From an uncultured Collinsella sp. (GTDB lineage Bacteria > Actinomycetota > Coriobacteriia > Coriobacteriales > Coriobacteriaceae), in assembly GCA_902494935.1 (NCBI GenBank), contig CABUVH010000129.1, positions 1 through 5,214 of the forward strand: a stretch of 5,214 bases of DNA, read 5' to 3'. Every line of letters begins with the position of its first letter. The stretch's first letter is position 1. Below the pieces are notes generated by a model, which saw only the letters and a program-made list of their open reading frames with translations, did no database searches and was not told where the DNA came from. A program made the translations under genes and the position numbers. This document shows positions 1 to 5,214 of this stretch, in pieces.

Positions 1-27
1 ACTTATTGGTGACCTTTTGGGTGGCAC

Positions 28-201
28 TCAGCGCCACGGATCGGCTTCGAACATTGGCTCGCGCTCGGGGCGGCGATCGCTGTAGGGATCGTAACCGTCA
101 TCGTCCTCGTTCTCGGCACGGATATAGGGGTCGCGCGGCTTGGGCGCCGGTCTGGACGTGGGCTTGGGCGCCGGCGCGCTTGTCTTGATCTCGTCTTTCA
201 T
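28..201 (-). CDS. Small proline-rich acidic hypothetical protein (57 aa)
   Basis: I do not recognise a family. The start at 201 is chosen because AAGGAG lies 8 nt upstream of that ATG. Two earlier in-frame ATGs (219 and 207) either overlap this Shine-Dalgarno or sit 2 nt from it. The product begins MKDEIKT, then has a Pro/Ala/Lys stretch (PAPKP and PAPKPRDP, residues about 10-24), an acidic run NEDDDGYDPYSD (31-42) and an Arg/Glu/Pro-rich end closing in DPWR. It has no hydrophobic segment, no cysteine and little predicted order, so it is probably a soluble, intrinsically disordered protein. Codon third positions are strongly G/C, which supports real coding despite the length. It lies downstream of clpB on the same strand but beyond the clpB terminator, and I see no clear promoter in the roughly 50 nt between. 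It may be expressed by read-through or from a promoter I cannot recognise. Confidence 0.7.
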   Translation of the reverse strand: MKDEIKTSAPAPKPTSRPAPKPRDPYIRAENEDDDGYDPYSDRRPEREPMFEADPWR

Positions 202-251
202 CTGCATAGCTCCTTGCATCGCATCCGTTCAACATCATCGATTGTCGCACG

Positions 252-286
252 AAAAAGGGCGGCGGACCCAATTGGATCCGCCGCCC
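252..286 (-). terminator. Intrinsic terminator of clpB
   Basis: Read on the minus strand, GGGCGGCGGATCC pairs with GGGTCCGCCGCCC around an AATT loop. This gives 13 pairs including one U-G wobble, followed at once by TTTTT (252-256). It begins 47 nt after the clpB stop codon. The plus-strand side lacks a comparable T-run (TTGGCGTTT), so it is oriented for clpB. Confidence 0.92.
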
Positions 287-333
287 TTGGCGTTTAGAGA
301 CGACTGGCAGATTATAAGGCATGTCCCATAAAT

Positions 334-2961
334 CTACTCGGCGTCGGGGACCTCGTAGGTGGCCGCCGGCGTGTTGTCGCACACGACGGTAAAGCCGCCA
401 TCCTTGTCGACATCGACCGTCACCTGATCGCCCTCGCGCACCGTGCCGTCGATGATAGCGGCGGCGATGGCATCCACGACCTCGCGCTGAACCAGACGCT
501 TGAGCGGACGGGCGCCAAACACGGGGTCCAGGCCGCCCACGGCGAGCATCTGCTTGGCCGCCGGGGTGATGGCAAGCGTCATGCGCTCCTTGGCCAGACG
601 CGCGCGGACGTCGGCAAGCTGGATGTCGACGATCTTCTCGATCTGCGCCATGCCGAGCGGATGGAACACCACGATATCGTCGATACGGTTGAGGAACTCG
701 GGGCGGAAGGTCTGAGCCATGGCGGCGTCGACCTGATGGCGCATATCCTCCTCGTCCTTACCGGACAGATCGGCGATGGCCTTGGAACCCACGTTGGACG
801 TCATGATGATAATCGTGTTCTTGAAGGACACCTGGCGACCCTGGCCATCGGTCAGGCGGCCGTCGTCGAGCACCTGCAGCAGCACGTTGAAGACATCCGG
901 ATGGGCCTTCTCCATCTCGTCGAGCAAGATTACGGAGTACGGACGACGGCGCACGGCCTCGGTGAGCTGGCCGCCCTCGTCATAACCCACGTATCCCGGG
1001 GGCGCACCGATCAGACGCTGGACGCTGAACTTCTCCATGTACTCGGACATGTCGATACGCACGAGCGCGCGCTCGTCGTCGAACAGGCACTCGGCAAGCG
1101 CCTTGGCGAGCTCGGTCTTGCCCACGCCGGTGGGGCCCAGGAAGAAGAAGCTGCCGATGGGCTTGTCTGGATCGGAGAGGCCCGCACGGCTGCGGCGCAC
1201 AGCTGCGGCGACGGCGGAGACGGCCTCGTCCTGGCCGATGACGCGCTTATGCAGCTCGCCCTCCAGGCCCTTCAGCTTGTCGAGCTCGCCCTGCATCATC
1301 TTGGAGACGGGCACACCGGTCCAGGCGCTCACGACCTCGGCGATCTCATCGGAGGTCACCTGTTCGTTGAGGCCCTCACCGTCCTGCTGCTTTTGCGCCT
1401 CGAGTGCAGCCTCGGAATCCTGAATCTGCTGCTGCAGACCCGGGATCACGGAATAGCGCAGCTCGGACGCACGGCCCAGATCGCCATTGCGCGTTGCGCG
1501 CTCCTCTTCGCTCCTGGCCTCGTCGAGCTGGCCCTTAAGCTCCTGCACGTGGTCGATGGCGTTCTTCTGGTTGAGCCAGCCGGCCTTTTGCACGTTGAGT
1601 TTTTCCTGGACCTCGGCAATCTCTTGGCGCAGGGCCTCCAGACGCTCCTTGGAGGCGTCATCGGTCTCCTTCATGAGCGCCTGCTCCTCGATCTGCAGCT
1701 GGGTGAGCTGACGCGTGGTGGCGTCGATCTCGACCGGCATGCTGTCGAGCTCCATGCGCAGACGGCTTGCGGCCTCGTCGACCAGGTCGATGGCCTTGTC
1801 GGGCAGGAAACGGTCGGCGATATAGCGATCGGAGAGGTCGGCAGCTGCCACGAGCGCGCTGTCGGTGATGTGCACGCCATGGAAGATCTCGTACTTCTCC
1901 TTGAGGCCACGCAAGATCGAAATAGTGTCCTCAACGGTGGGCTCGCTCACCATCACGGTCTGGAAACGACGTGCGAGCGCCGCGTCCTTCTCGATGTACT
2001 TGCGGTATTCGTCGAGCGTAGTCGCGCCAATCGCGTGAAGGTCGCCACGGGCGAGCGCCGGCTTGAGGATGTTGCCTGCGTCCATGGAGCCCTCGGTGGC
2101 ACCCGCGCCCACGATGGTGTGGAGCTCATCGATGAACAGGATGACCTTGCCTTCGGACTTCTGCACTTCCTTGAGCACAGCCTTCAAGCGGTCCTCGAAC
2201 TCACCGCGGTACTTGGCGCCGGCGACCAGCGCGCTCATGTCGAGCTCGATGAGGTCGCGGTCACGCAGGGTGCTCGGAACGTCGCCGGCCACGATACGCT
2301 GGGCGATACCCTCGACGATGGCCGTCTTGCCGACGCCCGGTTCGCCGATGAGCACGGGGTTGTTCTTGGTGCGACGGGACAGGACCTGGATGGTACGACG
2401 GATCTCGTCGGTACGGCCGATGACCGGGTCGAGCTTGCCGGCACGGGCAAGGTCGCAGATATTGCGGCCGTACTGCTCCAGCGCCTCAAACTGAGTCTTG
2501 TCCTCGGCAGACGTCACGCGGTCATCGCCACGCAACTCCTCGTAGACCTGCTCGATACGCTCCTTGGTCACGCCGGCATCGCGCAGTACGCGGCCCGCCT
2601 CGCCCTTGTCCTCGGCAAGCGCCATCAGCAGATGCTCGGTCACCACAAAGCTGTCGCCCATCTTGGTGGCCTTCTTCTCGGCCTTCTCGATGACGCGGAC
2701 GAGCTCATTGGAAAGGCCCATCTGCTGGCCCTCGCCCGAAACCTTAGGCGCGTGGTCGATGGCATCCTGCGTGGAGCGTGCGAGCTGGGCCGGGTCGGCA
2801 CCGATGCGCTCGATGATCACGGAGATATTGCGCTCGCCGGCACCGAGCAGGGCAGACAGCAGGTGAATCGGCTCCACCGCGCCGGCCTGCGCATCGGCAG
2901 CCGTGCTCATGGCGGTCTGCAGCGCCTCGCGCGACGTCATTGCTAGCTTATCGATTCTCAT
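334..2961 (-). CDS. clpB: ATP-dependent disaggregase ClpB (Hsp100/Clp family)
   Basis: This is a cytosolic hexameric AAA+ chaperone that extracts and threads polypeptides from aggregates, working with DnaK/DnaJ/GrpE. The 875 aa are full length for the family. Visible parts in order are: Clp N-domain repeats (about 1-145); NBD1 with Walker A GEPGVGKT (206-213), pore loop AKYRG (249-253), Walker B ILFIDE (274-279) and an arginine pair in ARRF (331-332); a coiled-coil middle domain (about 405-530), which separates ClpB from ClpA; NBD2 with Walker A GPTGVGKT (609-616), pore loop GAPPGYVG (652-659), Walker B VILLDE (677-682) and sensor-2 GARPLKR (816-822). I see no IGF-type ClpP-docking loop, as expected for a disaggregase. 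The ATG at 2961 is preceded by AGAGGTGAT (2965-2973), a near-ideal Shine-Dalgarno. The gene appears monocistronic, with its own terminator and a 447-bp upstream gap. I recognise no CIRCE, HspR or CtsR site by eye. All key residues are intact. Confidence 0.98.
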   Translation of the reverse strand: MRIDKLAMTSREALQTAMSTAADAQAGAVEPIHLLSALLGAGERNISVIIERIGADPAQLARSTQDAIDHAPKVSGEGQQMGLSNELVRVIEKAEKKATKMGDSFVVTEHLLMALAEDKGEAGRVLRDAGVTKERIEQVYEELRGDDRVTSAEDKTQFEALEQYGRNICDLARAGKLDPVIGRTDEIRRTIQVLSRRTKNNPVLIGEPGVGKTAIVEGIAQRIVAGDVPSTLRDRDLIELDMSALVAGAKYRGEFEDRLKAVLKEVQKSEGKVILFIDELHTIVGAGATEGSMDAGNILKPALARGDLHAIGATTLDEYRKYIEKDAALARRFQTVMVSEPTVEDTISILRGLKEKYEIFHGVHITDSALVAAADLSDRYIADRFLPDKAIDLVDEAASRLRMELDSMPVEIDATTRQLTQLQIEEQALMKETDDASKERLEALRQEIAEVQEKLNVQKAGWLNQKNAIDHVQELKGQLDEARSEEERATRNGDLGRASELRYSVIPGLQQQIQDSEAALEAQKQQDGEGLNEQVTSDEIAEVVSAWTGVPVSKMMQGELDKLKGLEGELHKRVIGQDEAVSAVAAAVRRSRAGLSDPDKPIGSFFFLGPTGVGKTELAKALAECLFDDERALVRIDMSEYMEKFSVQRLIGAPPGYVGYDEGGQLTEAVRRRPYSVILLDEMEKAHPDVFNVLLQVLDDGRLTDGQGRQVSFKNTIIIMTSNVGSKAIADLSGKDEEDMRHQVDAAMAQTFRPEFLNRIDDIVVFHPLGMAQIEKIVDIQLADVRARLAKERMTLAITPAAKQMLAVGGLDPVFGARPLKRLVQREVVDAIAAAIIDGTVREGDQVTVDVDKDGGFTVVCDNTPAATYEVPDAE

Positions 2962-2982
2962 GGAATCACCTCTCTTGGGGCG

Positions 2983-3000
2983 GCCGCCCTACGGGGCGGC
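2983..3000 (-). promoter_or_regulatory. GC-rich hairpin in the clpB leader
   Basis: On the minus strand GCCGCCC, loop CGTA, GGGCGGC forms a perfect 7-bp hairpin that ends about 9 nt before the clpB Shine-Dalgarno. The 3' arm also starts a 12-bp palindrome, GGGCGGCCGCCC (2978-2989), so alternative pairings with the bases next to the ribosome binding site are possible. It has no following T-run, so it is not a terminator. A role in clpB translation is only inferred. Confidence 0.5.
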
Positions 3001-3039
3001 TTCACGTTGTTCGAGAAGTATTGTTGCCAGCTTTGTACG

Positions 3040-3075
3040 ATCTTATACACAGATCTAAGTCTCTATATATAAGAT
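3040..3075 (-). promoter_or_regulatory. AT-rich inverted repeat, probable clpB promoter/operator region
   Basis: ATCTTATA (3040-3047) and TATAAGAT (3068-3075) form a perfect 8-bp inverted repeat with 20 nt between, in an AT-rich island 80-115 nt upstream of the clpB start. On the minus strand TATATA and TATAAG in this stretch could serve as -10 hexamers, but neither has a convincing TTGACA-like partner at 16-18 nt. It does not match CIRCE (TTAGCACTC-N9-GAGTGCTAA), HAIR (CTTGAGT-N7-ACTCAAG) or the CtsR heptad repeat. A promoter position is inferred from location and composition. Confidence 0.35.
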
Positions 3076-3138
3076 TTTCTGAGTGATTGATGGATAGGGT
3101 ACTGAGATGTCAGCCCGCCGCTGCCCAGGCGCACCACC

Positions 3139-3356
3139 GTCTCGATCTGTAACATCTAGCGGCTGTTTATGGCTCTAGATGTTACAGATCGAGACGAAAT
3201 GACCAGCGGCACCTGTTTATCTAAATCTGTAACATCTAGTCAGCAAATAGAGCTCTATCTGTTACAAATCGAGACGAACAGAAAACACCCGGATCAAAAA
3301 TCTAAATCTGTAACACCAGGCCCACTTTTAGCGGCCAAGATGTTACAGATCGAGAC
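3139..3356. repeat. Tandem array of three 57-bp palindromic units
   Basis: The units occupy 3139-3195, 3219-3275 and 3300-3356. Each is exactly 57 bp, starting 80 and 81 bp apart, with 23- and 24-nt gaps. The right arms share TGTTACA(G/A)ATCGAGAC. The left arms share ATCTGTAACA, preceded by GTCTCG in unit 1 but by TCTAA in units 2 and 3. Unit 1 is a perfect 21-bp inverted repeat (22 bp with one flanking pair) around a 15-nt loop. Unit 3 pairs apart from a 2x2 AA/CG mismatch and a weaker inner stem. Unit 2 is the most degraded. Loops and gaps differ, and the repeats are long inverted arms, so this is not a CRISPR array. It lies between the 3' end of the 223-aa protein gene and the clpB upstream region, with no transposase nearby. 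It is best described as a repetitive intergenic palindromic family of unknown function. Confidence 0.85.
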
Positions 3357-3362
3357 AGACCG

Positions 3363-3400
3363 AAAACCACCACAAAGAGGACAGGCACCTTTGTGGTGGT
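3363..3400 (-). terminator. Dispersed palindrome, copy 1, acting as terminator
   Basis: The arms ACCACCACAAAG and CTTTGTGGTGGT (3366-3377 and 3389-3400) pair perfectly over 12 bp around an 11-nt loop with AGGACAGGCAC on the plus strand. On the minus strand the hairpin begins 8 nt after the stop codon of the 223-aa protein gene and is followed by TTTTCGG. Position and tail suggest it ends that transcript, although four T residues make a short tail. The same palindrome recurs at 4170-4204 and 5037-5071. Confidence 0.65.
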
Positions 3401-3408
3401 CGCGGTCT

Positions 3409-4080
3409 CTACTCCTTCGCCGAACCCGTACTTCCCGATTCGACGGTCCAGGGCATCTCATCCTCGAACAGCCATGTACGGGCAGACCCACTATCGCGTG
3501 CAGTCTGCGGGTCAGGCAAGCAGGTCTGTTTATAGGCATCTTGGATACACTGACCCATAAAATCGTTGAGCTCGGTCTGGTCGCCCTCCATGACATAGGC
3601 GACATCGCCGTCCATGATGCAGATGCCCGGACCCTCATTGCCCTCGTAGCCCGGATCGTACGAGACATCACATAACTTTGCGCCGTTTGCAGTGTCCAGC
3701 TCGATGGAAGAGTGGCATCCGCCAACCATGTCGTTCGCTTTTGCCCGATAGGACGCATATCCGTACCAACGCTTAAATGTTTTGCCCTTGAGTAGCTCGG
3801 ACGCCCTGTCGATCAGACTAGAATCCGTGGTATAGCGCATAGCCCCAAGCTGAATAAGTGGATAATTACTAATACCCAGCACAGCCGGCTGCTCATCAAA
3901 ATCAACGGTAATGGTCTCGGGCTTGTCGTCGCCGGTCAGAAGTTCGACAGATTGAGTCACAGGCTTGACCACCGGCTCCGTCACCGCAGCAGGTAGAAAT
4001 GCCATACCGACAGCGCCCGCGCCAACCACAGCGATCGCAAGCGCCAAGACAATCAATCCAATACGGGCAGAACGGCTCAC
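3409..4080 (-). CDS. Exported or membrane-anchored cysteine-containing hypothetical protein (223 aa)
   Basis: I do not recognise the family. From GTG at 4080 the product begins MSRSARIGLIV, a short basic N-terminus followed by a hydrophobic helix (about 7-30), so it is probably a signal anchor or signal peptide with the rest outside the membrane. The mature part has five cysteines (122, 137, 154, 178, 187), which could form disulfides, and a glycine-rich stretch around PGYEGNEGPG (143-152). No lipobox is seen. In-frame GTGs at 4119, 4113 and 4095 would give longer forms. I prefer 4080 because it puts basic residues directly before the helix and because a plausible promoter (TTGGTA-17-TATCAT, 4122-4150) would start RNA near 4115, excluding the 4119 start. 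GGGGTG lies 7 nt upstream as a weak Shine-Dalgarno. 4095, with AAGG 8 nt upstream, remains possible. The gene is divergent from the gene at 4315. Confidence 0.8.
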   Translation of the reverse strand: MSRSARIGLIVLALAIAVVGAGAVGMAFLPAAVTEPVVKPVTQSVELLTGDDKPETITVDFDEQPAVLGISNYPLIQLGAMRYTTDSSLIDRASELLKGKTFKRWYGYASYRAKANDMVGGCHSSIELDTANGAKLCDVSYDPGYEGNEGPGICIMDGDVAYVMEGDQTELNDFMGQCIQDAYKQTCLPDPQTARDSGSARTWLFEDEMPWTVESGSTGSAKE

Positions 4081-4121
4081 GGCAAAACACCCCACAATGC
4101 AAACCTTCGCCACCTGCACTA

Positions 4122-4150
4122 ATGATACCGCCAGCTAACACTATTACCAA
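4122..4150 (-). promoter_or_regulatory. Candidate promoter of the 223-aa protein gene
   Basis: On the minus strand TTGGTA (4145-4150, 4/6 to the -35 consensus) and TATCAT (4122-4127, 5/6 to the -10 consensus) are 17 nt apart. Transcription would begin near 4115, giving a leader of about 35 nt to the GTG at 4080. The spacer contains TGTTAGCTG, one arm of the inverted repeat shared with the divergent gene. Confidence 0.5.
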
Positions 4151-4262
4151 AAGAAGCCGCGCGCTCCTCACCACCACAAAGGGGACAGGCACCTTTGTGA
4201 TGGTTCTCGGTTTCGACGGCCAGCTGTCACACGTTATGAGATTAAAATTGAATTGTTAGCTG
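4132..4262. promoter_or_regulatory. Inverted 9-mer shared by the two divergent genes
   Basis: CAGCTAACA (4132-4140) and TGTTAGCTG (4254-4262) are exact reverse complements. Read in the direction of each gene, TGTTAGCTG ends 51 nt (minus gene) and 52 nt (plus gene) before the start codon. In both it is followed after 4 nt by a TAT-initial sequence: TATCATTAGTG for the minus gene and TATTCATTTGTC for the plus gene. This resembles a duplicated operator or promoter block. The plus-strand copy lacks a good -35 hexamer, so the promoter for that gene is unproven. Confidence 0.45.
4170..4204. repeat. Dispersed palindrome, copy 2
   Basis: The arm ACCACCACAAAGG (4170-4182) and the 13-nt arm at 4192-4204 pair with a single mismatch (A at 4200) around the loop GGACAGGCA. 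Unlike copies 1 and 3 it lies upstream of both flanking genes, between divergent starts, and has no T-run on either side. A terminator role here is therefore unlikely, and it looks like a plain insertion of the repeat. Confidence 0.8.
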
Positions 4263-4314
4263 AGATTATTCATTTGTCATCGAGCTTACCTGCTCTTTGT
4301 CTCGAGGAGCGCAT

Positions 4315-4983
4315 ATGAAGCCGCCTCATTCCACCGGTCGCAACGTCATCGCCATTCTCGCCATACCCATCGTGATGCTCTTCCTTATCGTCGCCACGCC
4401 CTTTTCCCTTGGTATCGCCTCGCCCTTCGATTTATGCGGAATGGTCGACGCTGGCTCGCGTGCCACCTCGCTCTCCTTTATCTGCCGCGGTGTTTTCTAC
4501 GAAGATAGAATTCCCACCGGACTTTGGCAGTCCAAGTTACCGTTGCTCGGCCAGGTCGACGGATGCTCTCCTTATTTCTGCCTTGACCCTCAGGCGATGA
4601 ATTATCTGATCGACGACCAGCCTCTTGACTCCATAACCCTCGCTTACGACTATGCTCCAAACACCGACGAGCGCCATATGAACCAAGTCCTCGACAAGCT
4701 GCTTGGGCAGTGCGGGCTCACCGAGGAGGCCGGTCGAACCATCTATAGCGACCGGAAATTAAAGCGAACAGAACTCCGCCGTATCGGAAAAATCCAAGGG
4801 CGAAGCGGGACTGCCTACTGGCAGGCCTGGGCGACACGCGACAAGAGCGAATTTGGACACAGCACCTATATGGTTACCGTCTACACCAGAGACGGAATCA
4901 AGGACAATGTTGACGATTTCACGTCATCCAAACTCGGTATCCCCAAAACAACCAAACCCGCCAACCCGGATGAAATTCTGTAG
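4315..4983 (+). CDS. Exported or membrane-anchored cysteine-containing hypothetical protein (222 aa)
   Basis: I do not recognise the family. The ATG at 4315 is preceded by GAGGAG with a 5-nt spacer. An in-frame TTG at 4297 lies upstream of that Shine-Dalgarno and is rejected. The product opens with a basic, polar N-terminus (MKPPHSTGRN) and a long hydrophobic helix (about 11-36), predicting a single membrane anchor or uncleaved signal with an extracytoplasmic remainder. Five cysteines (41, 57, 84, 89, 133) include a close pair in DGCSPYFCLD. The C-terminal half is hydrophilic, with YWQAW (168-172) and a basic segment around DRKLKRTELRR (146-156). It resembles its divergent neighbour in size, topology and cysteine number, but I could not align the two sequences convincingly by eye. 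It is probably transcribed alone, ending at the hairpin at 5037-5074. Confidence 0.85.
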   Translation: MKPPHSTGRNVIAILAIPIVMLFLIVATPFSLGIASPFDLCGMVDAGSRATSLSFICRGVFYEDRIPTGLWQSKLPLLGQVDGCSPYFCLDPQAMNYLIDDQPLDSITLAYDYAPNTDERHMNQVLDKLLGQCGLTEEAGRTIYSDRKLKRTELRRIGKIQGRSGTAYWQAWATRDKSEFGHSTYMVTVYTRDGIKDNVDDFTSSKLGIPKTTKPANPDEIL

Positions 4984-5036
4984 AGCCGCCCATTAACATG
5001 CCGCCCAACGATCACAACAACATCGAGCTCGTCCCC

Positions 5037-5074
5037 ACCACCACAAAGGTGCCTGCCCCCTTTGTGGCGGTTTT
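5037..5074 (+). terminator. Dispersed palindrome, copy 3, acting as terminator
   Basis: The arm ACCACCACAAAGG (5037-5049), loop TGCCTGCCC and arm CCTTTGTGGCGGT (5059-5071) pair over 13 bp with one A-C mismatch, followed by TTTTCG. It begins 54 nt after the stop codon of the 222-aa protein gene. Its loop is the reverse complement, with one change, of the loop in copies 1 and 2. Relative to the preceding gene it therefore has the same orientation as copy 1. Confidence 0.65.
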
Positions 5075-5078
5075 CGAC

Positions 5079-5110
5079 AAAAAGAAGCCGCCCCAATAAA
5101 AGGAGGCGGC
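5079..5110 (-). terminator. Intrinsic terminator for a converging minus-strand gene
   Basis: On the minus strand GCCGCC-T-CC pairs with GGGGCGGC around TTTTATT, giving eight pairs with one bulged T, followed by TTCTTTTT. On the plus strand the hairpin is followed by ATCAAACAAG, so it suits the minus strand only. It starts about 18 nt after the stop codon at 5129-5131 and lies back to back with the plus-strand terminator. Confidence 0.75.
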
Positions 5111-5128
5111 ATCAAACAAGTCTATTTA

Positions 5129-5214
5129 TTAGCGTCCCTCAAGACCCAACGAGAACGTCGCAGTAGCCCCGGCCACACCTTTCCCTCGGGCGACCCTCGC
5201 GAAGCGCGTGAGCA
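5129..5214 (-). CDS. C-terminal end of an unidentified protein (partial)
   Basis: On the minus strand one frame stays open from the window edge to TAA (5129-5131), directly followed by a second TAA. Its 27 residues end ATATFSLGLEGR. About two-thirds of its third positions are G/C and a terminator follows immediately, which together suggest a real gene end. A second frame, closing at TAG (5122-5124), is also open but uses more rare-looking codons. The fragment is too short to name a family, and a non-coding RNA gene cannot be excluded. Confidence 0.45.
   Translation of the reverse strand, partial: LTRFARVARGKGVAGATATFSLGLEGR

Noticed and set aside
1..27. Possible weak hairpin after the small 57-aa gene
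   Set aside because: The pairing is short and imperfect and has no T-run within the window.
661..2946. A 761-codon open frame on the plus strand opposite clpB
   Set aside because: It lies wholly antisense to a complete, motif-perfect clpB. Long antisense frames are common opposite GC-biased genes, and its Leu/His/Gly/Asp-rich product shows no recognisable domain.
3139..3356. CRISPR-like array
   Set aside because: The repeated parts are diverged long inverted arms separated by loops and gaps of differing size, and there are no cas genes in the window.
3300..3356. Unit 3 as a further terminator for the 223-aa protein gene
   Set aside because: On the minus strand it is followed by TTTAGATTTTTG, but a stronger hairpin with a T-tail already lies directly after the stop codon, and units 1 and 2 lack such tails.
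3169..3675. A plus-strand open frame across the hairpin array and the end of the 223-aa protein gene
   Set aside because: It translates repeat arms in its first half and runs antisense to a better supported gene in the second, with no sensible ribosome binding site.
3902..4192. Alternative minus-strand frame across the start of the 223-aa protein gene
   Set aside because: It overlaps the preferred frame, runs through the repeat at 4170-4204, and has an arginine/cysteine-rich product typical of an out-of-frame translation.
4297..4314. Upstream TTG start for the 222-aa protein
   Set aside because: It precedes the GAGGAG Shine-Dalgarno that is well placed for the ATG at 4315.

Overview
The window looks like a GC-rich chromosomal segment of an actinobacterium of the class Coriobacteriia, most likely Collinsella or a close relative. 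This is inferred from the strong G/C third-position bias and from a dispersed palindrome with ACCACCACAAAGG arms and a GGACAGGCA-type loop, which I recall as abundant between Collinsella genes. No search could be run.

Layout. A 57-aa proline-rich, acidic hypothetical protein lies at 28-201 (minus). A strong intrinsic terminator (252-286) separates it from clpB (334-2961, minus), a complete and canonical Hsp100 disaggregase. The 447-bp stretch between clpB and the next gene (2962-3408) carries no credible gene. Read from clpB outwards it holds a GC-rich leader hairpin, an AT-rich probable promoter region with an 8-bp inverted repeat, a tandem array of three 57-bp palindromic units spaced 80-81 bp apart (3139-3356), and the first copy of the dispersed palindrome (3366-3400).

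Two divergent genes follow, for unrecognised single-pass or exported proteins of 223 aa (3409-4080, minus) and 222 aa (4315-4983, plus). Each has an N-terminal hydrophobic segment and five cysteines. Their 234-bp intergenic region contains the second dispersed palindrome, framed by a perfect inverted 9-mer that lies about 51 nt upstream of each chosen start codon. This suggests a shared regulator or duplicated promoter DNA. Downstream of the plus-strand gene is a third palindrome (5037-5071), then a second hairpin serving a converging minus-strand gene whose last 27 codons appear to enter the window at 5129-5214.

How it works together. ClpB is the only protein with a confident function: rescue of aggregated proteins together with DnaK/DnaJ/GrpE. 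No other chaperone gene is in the window. The other proteins are unknown. The most unusual content is intergenic: two different families of palindromic repeats, some of which appear to serve as transcription terminators. No CRISPR array, tRNA, rRNA or transposase gene was recognised.
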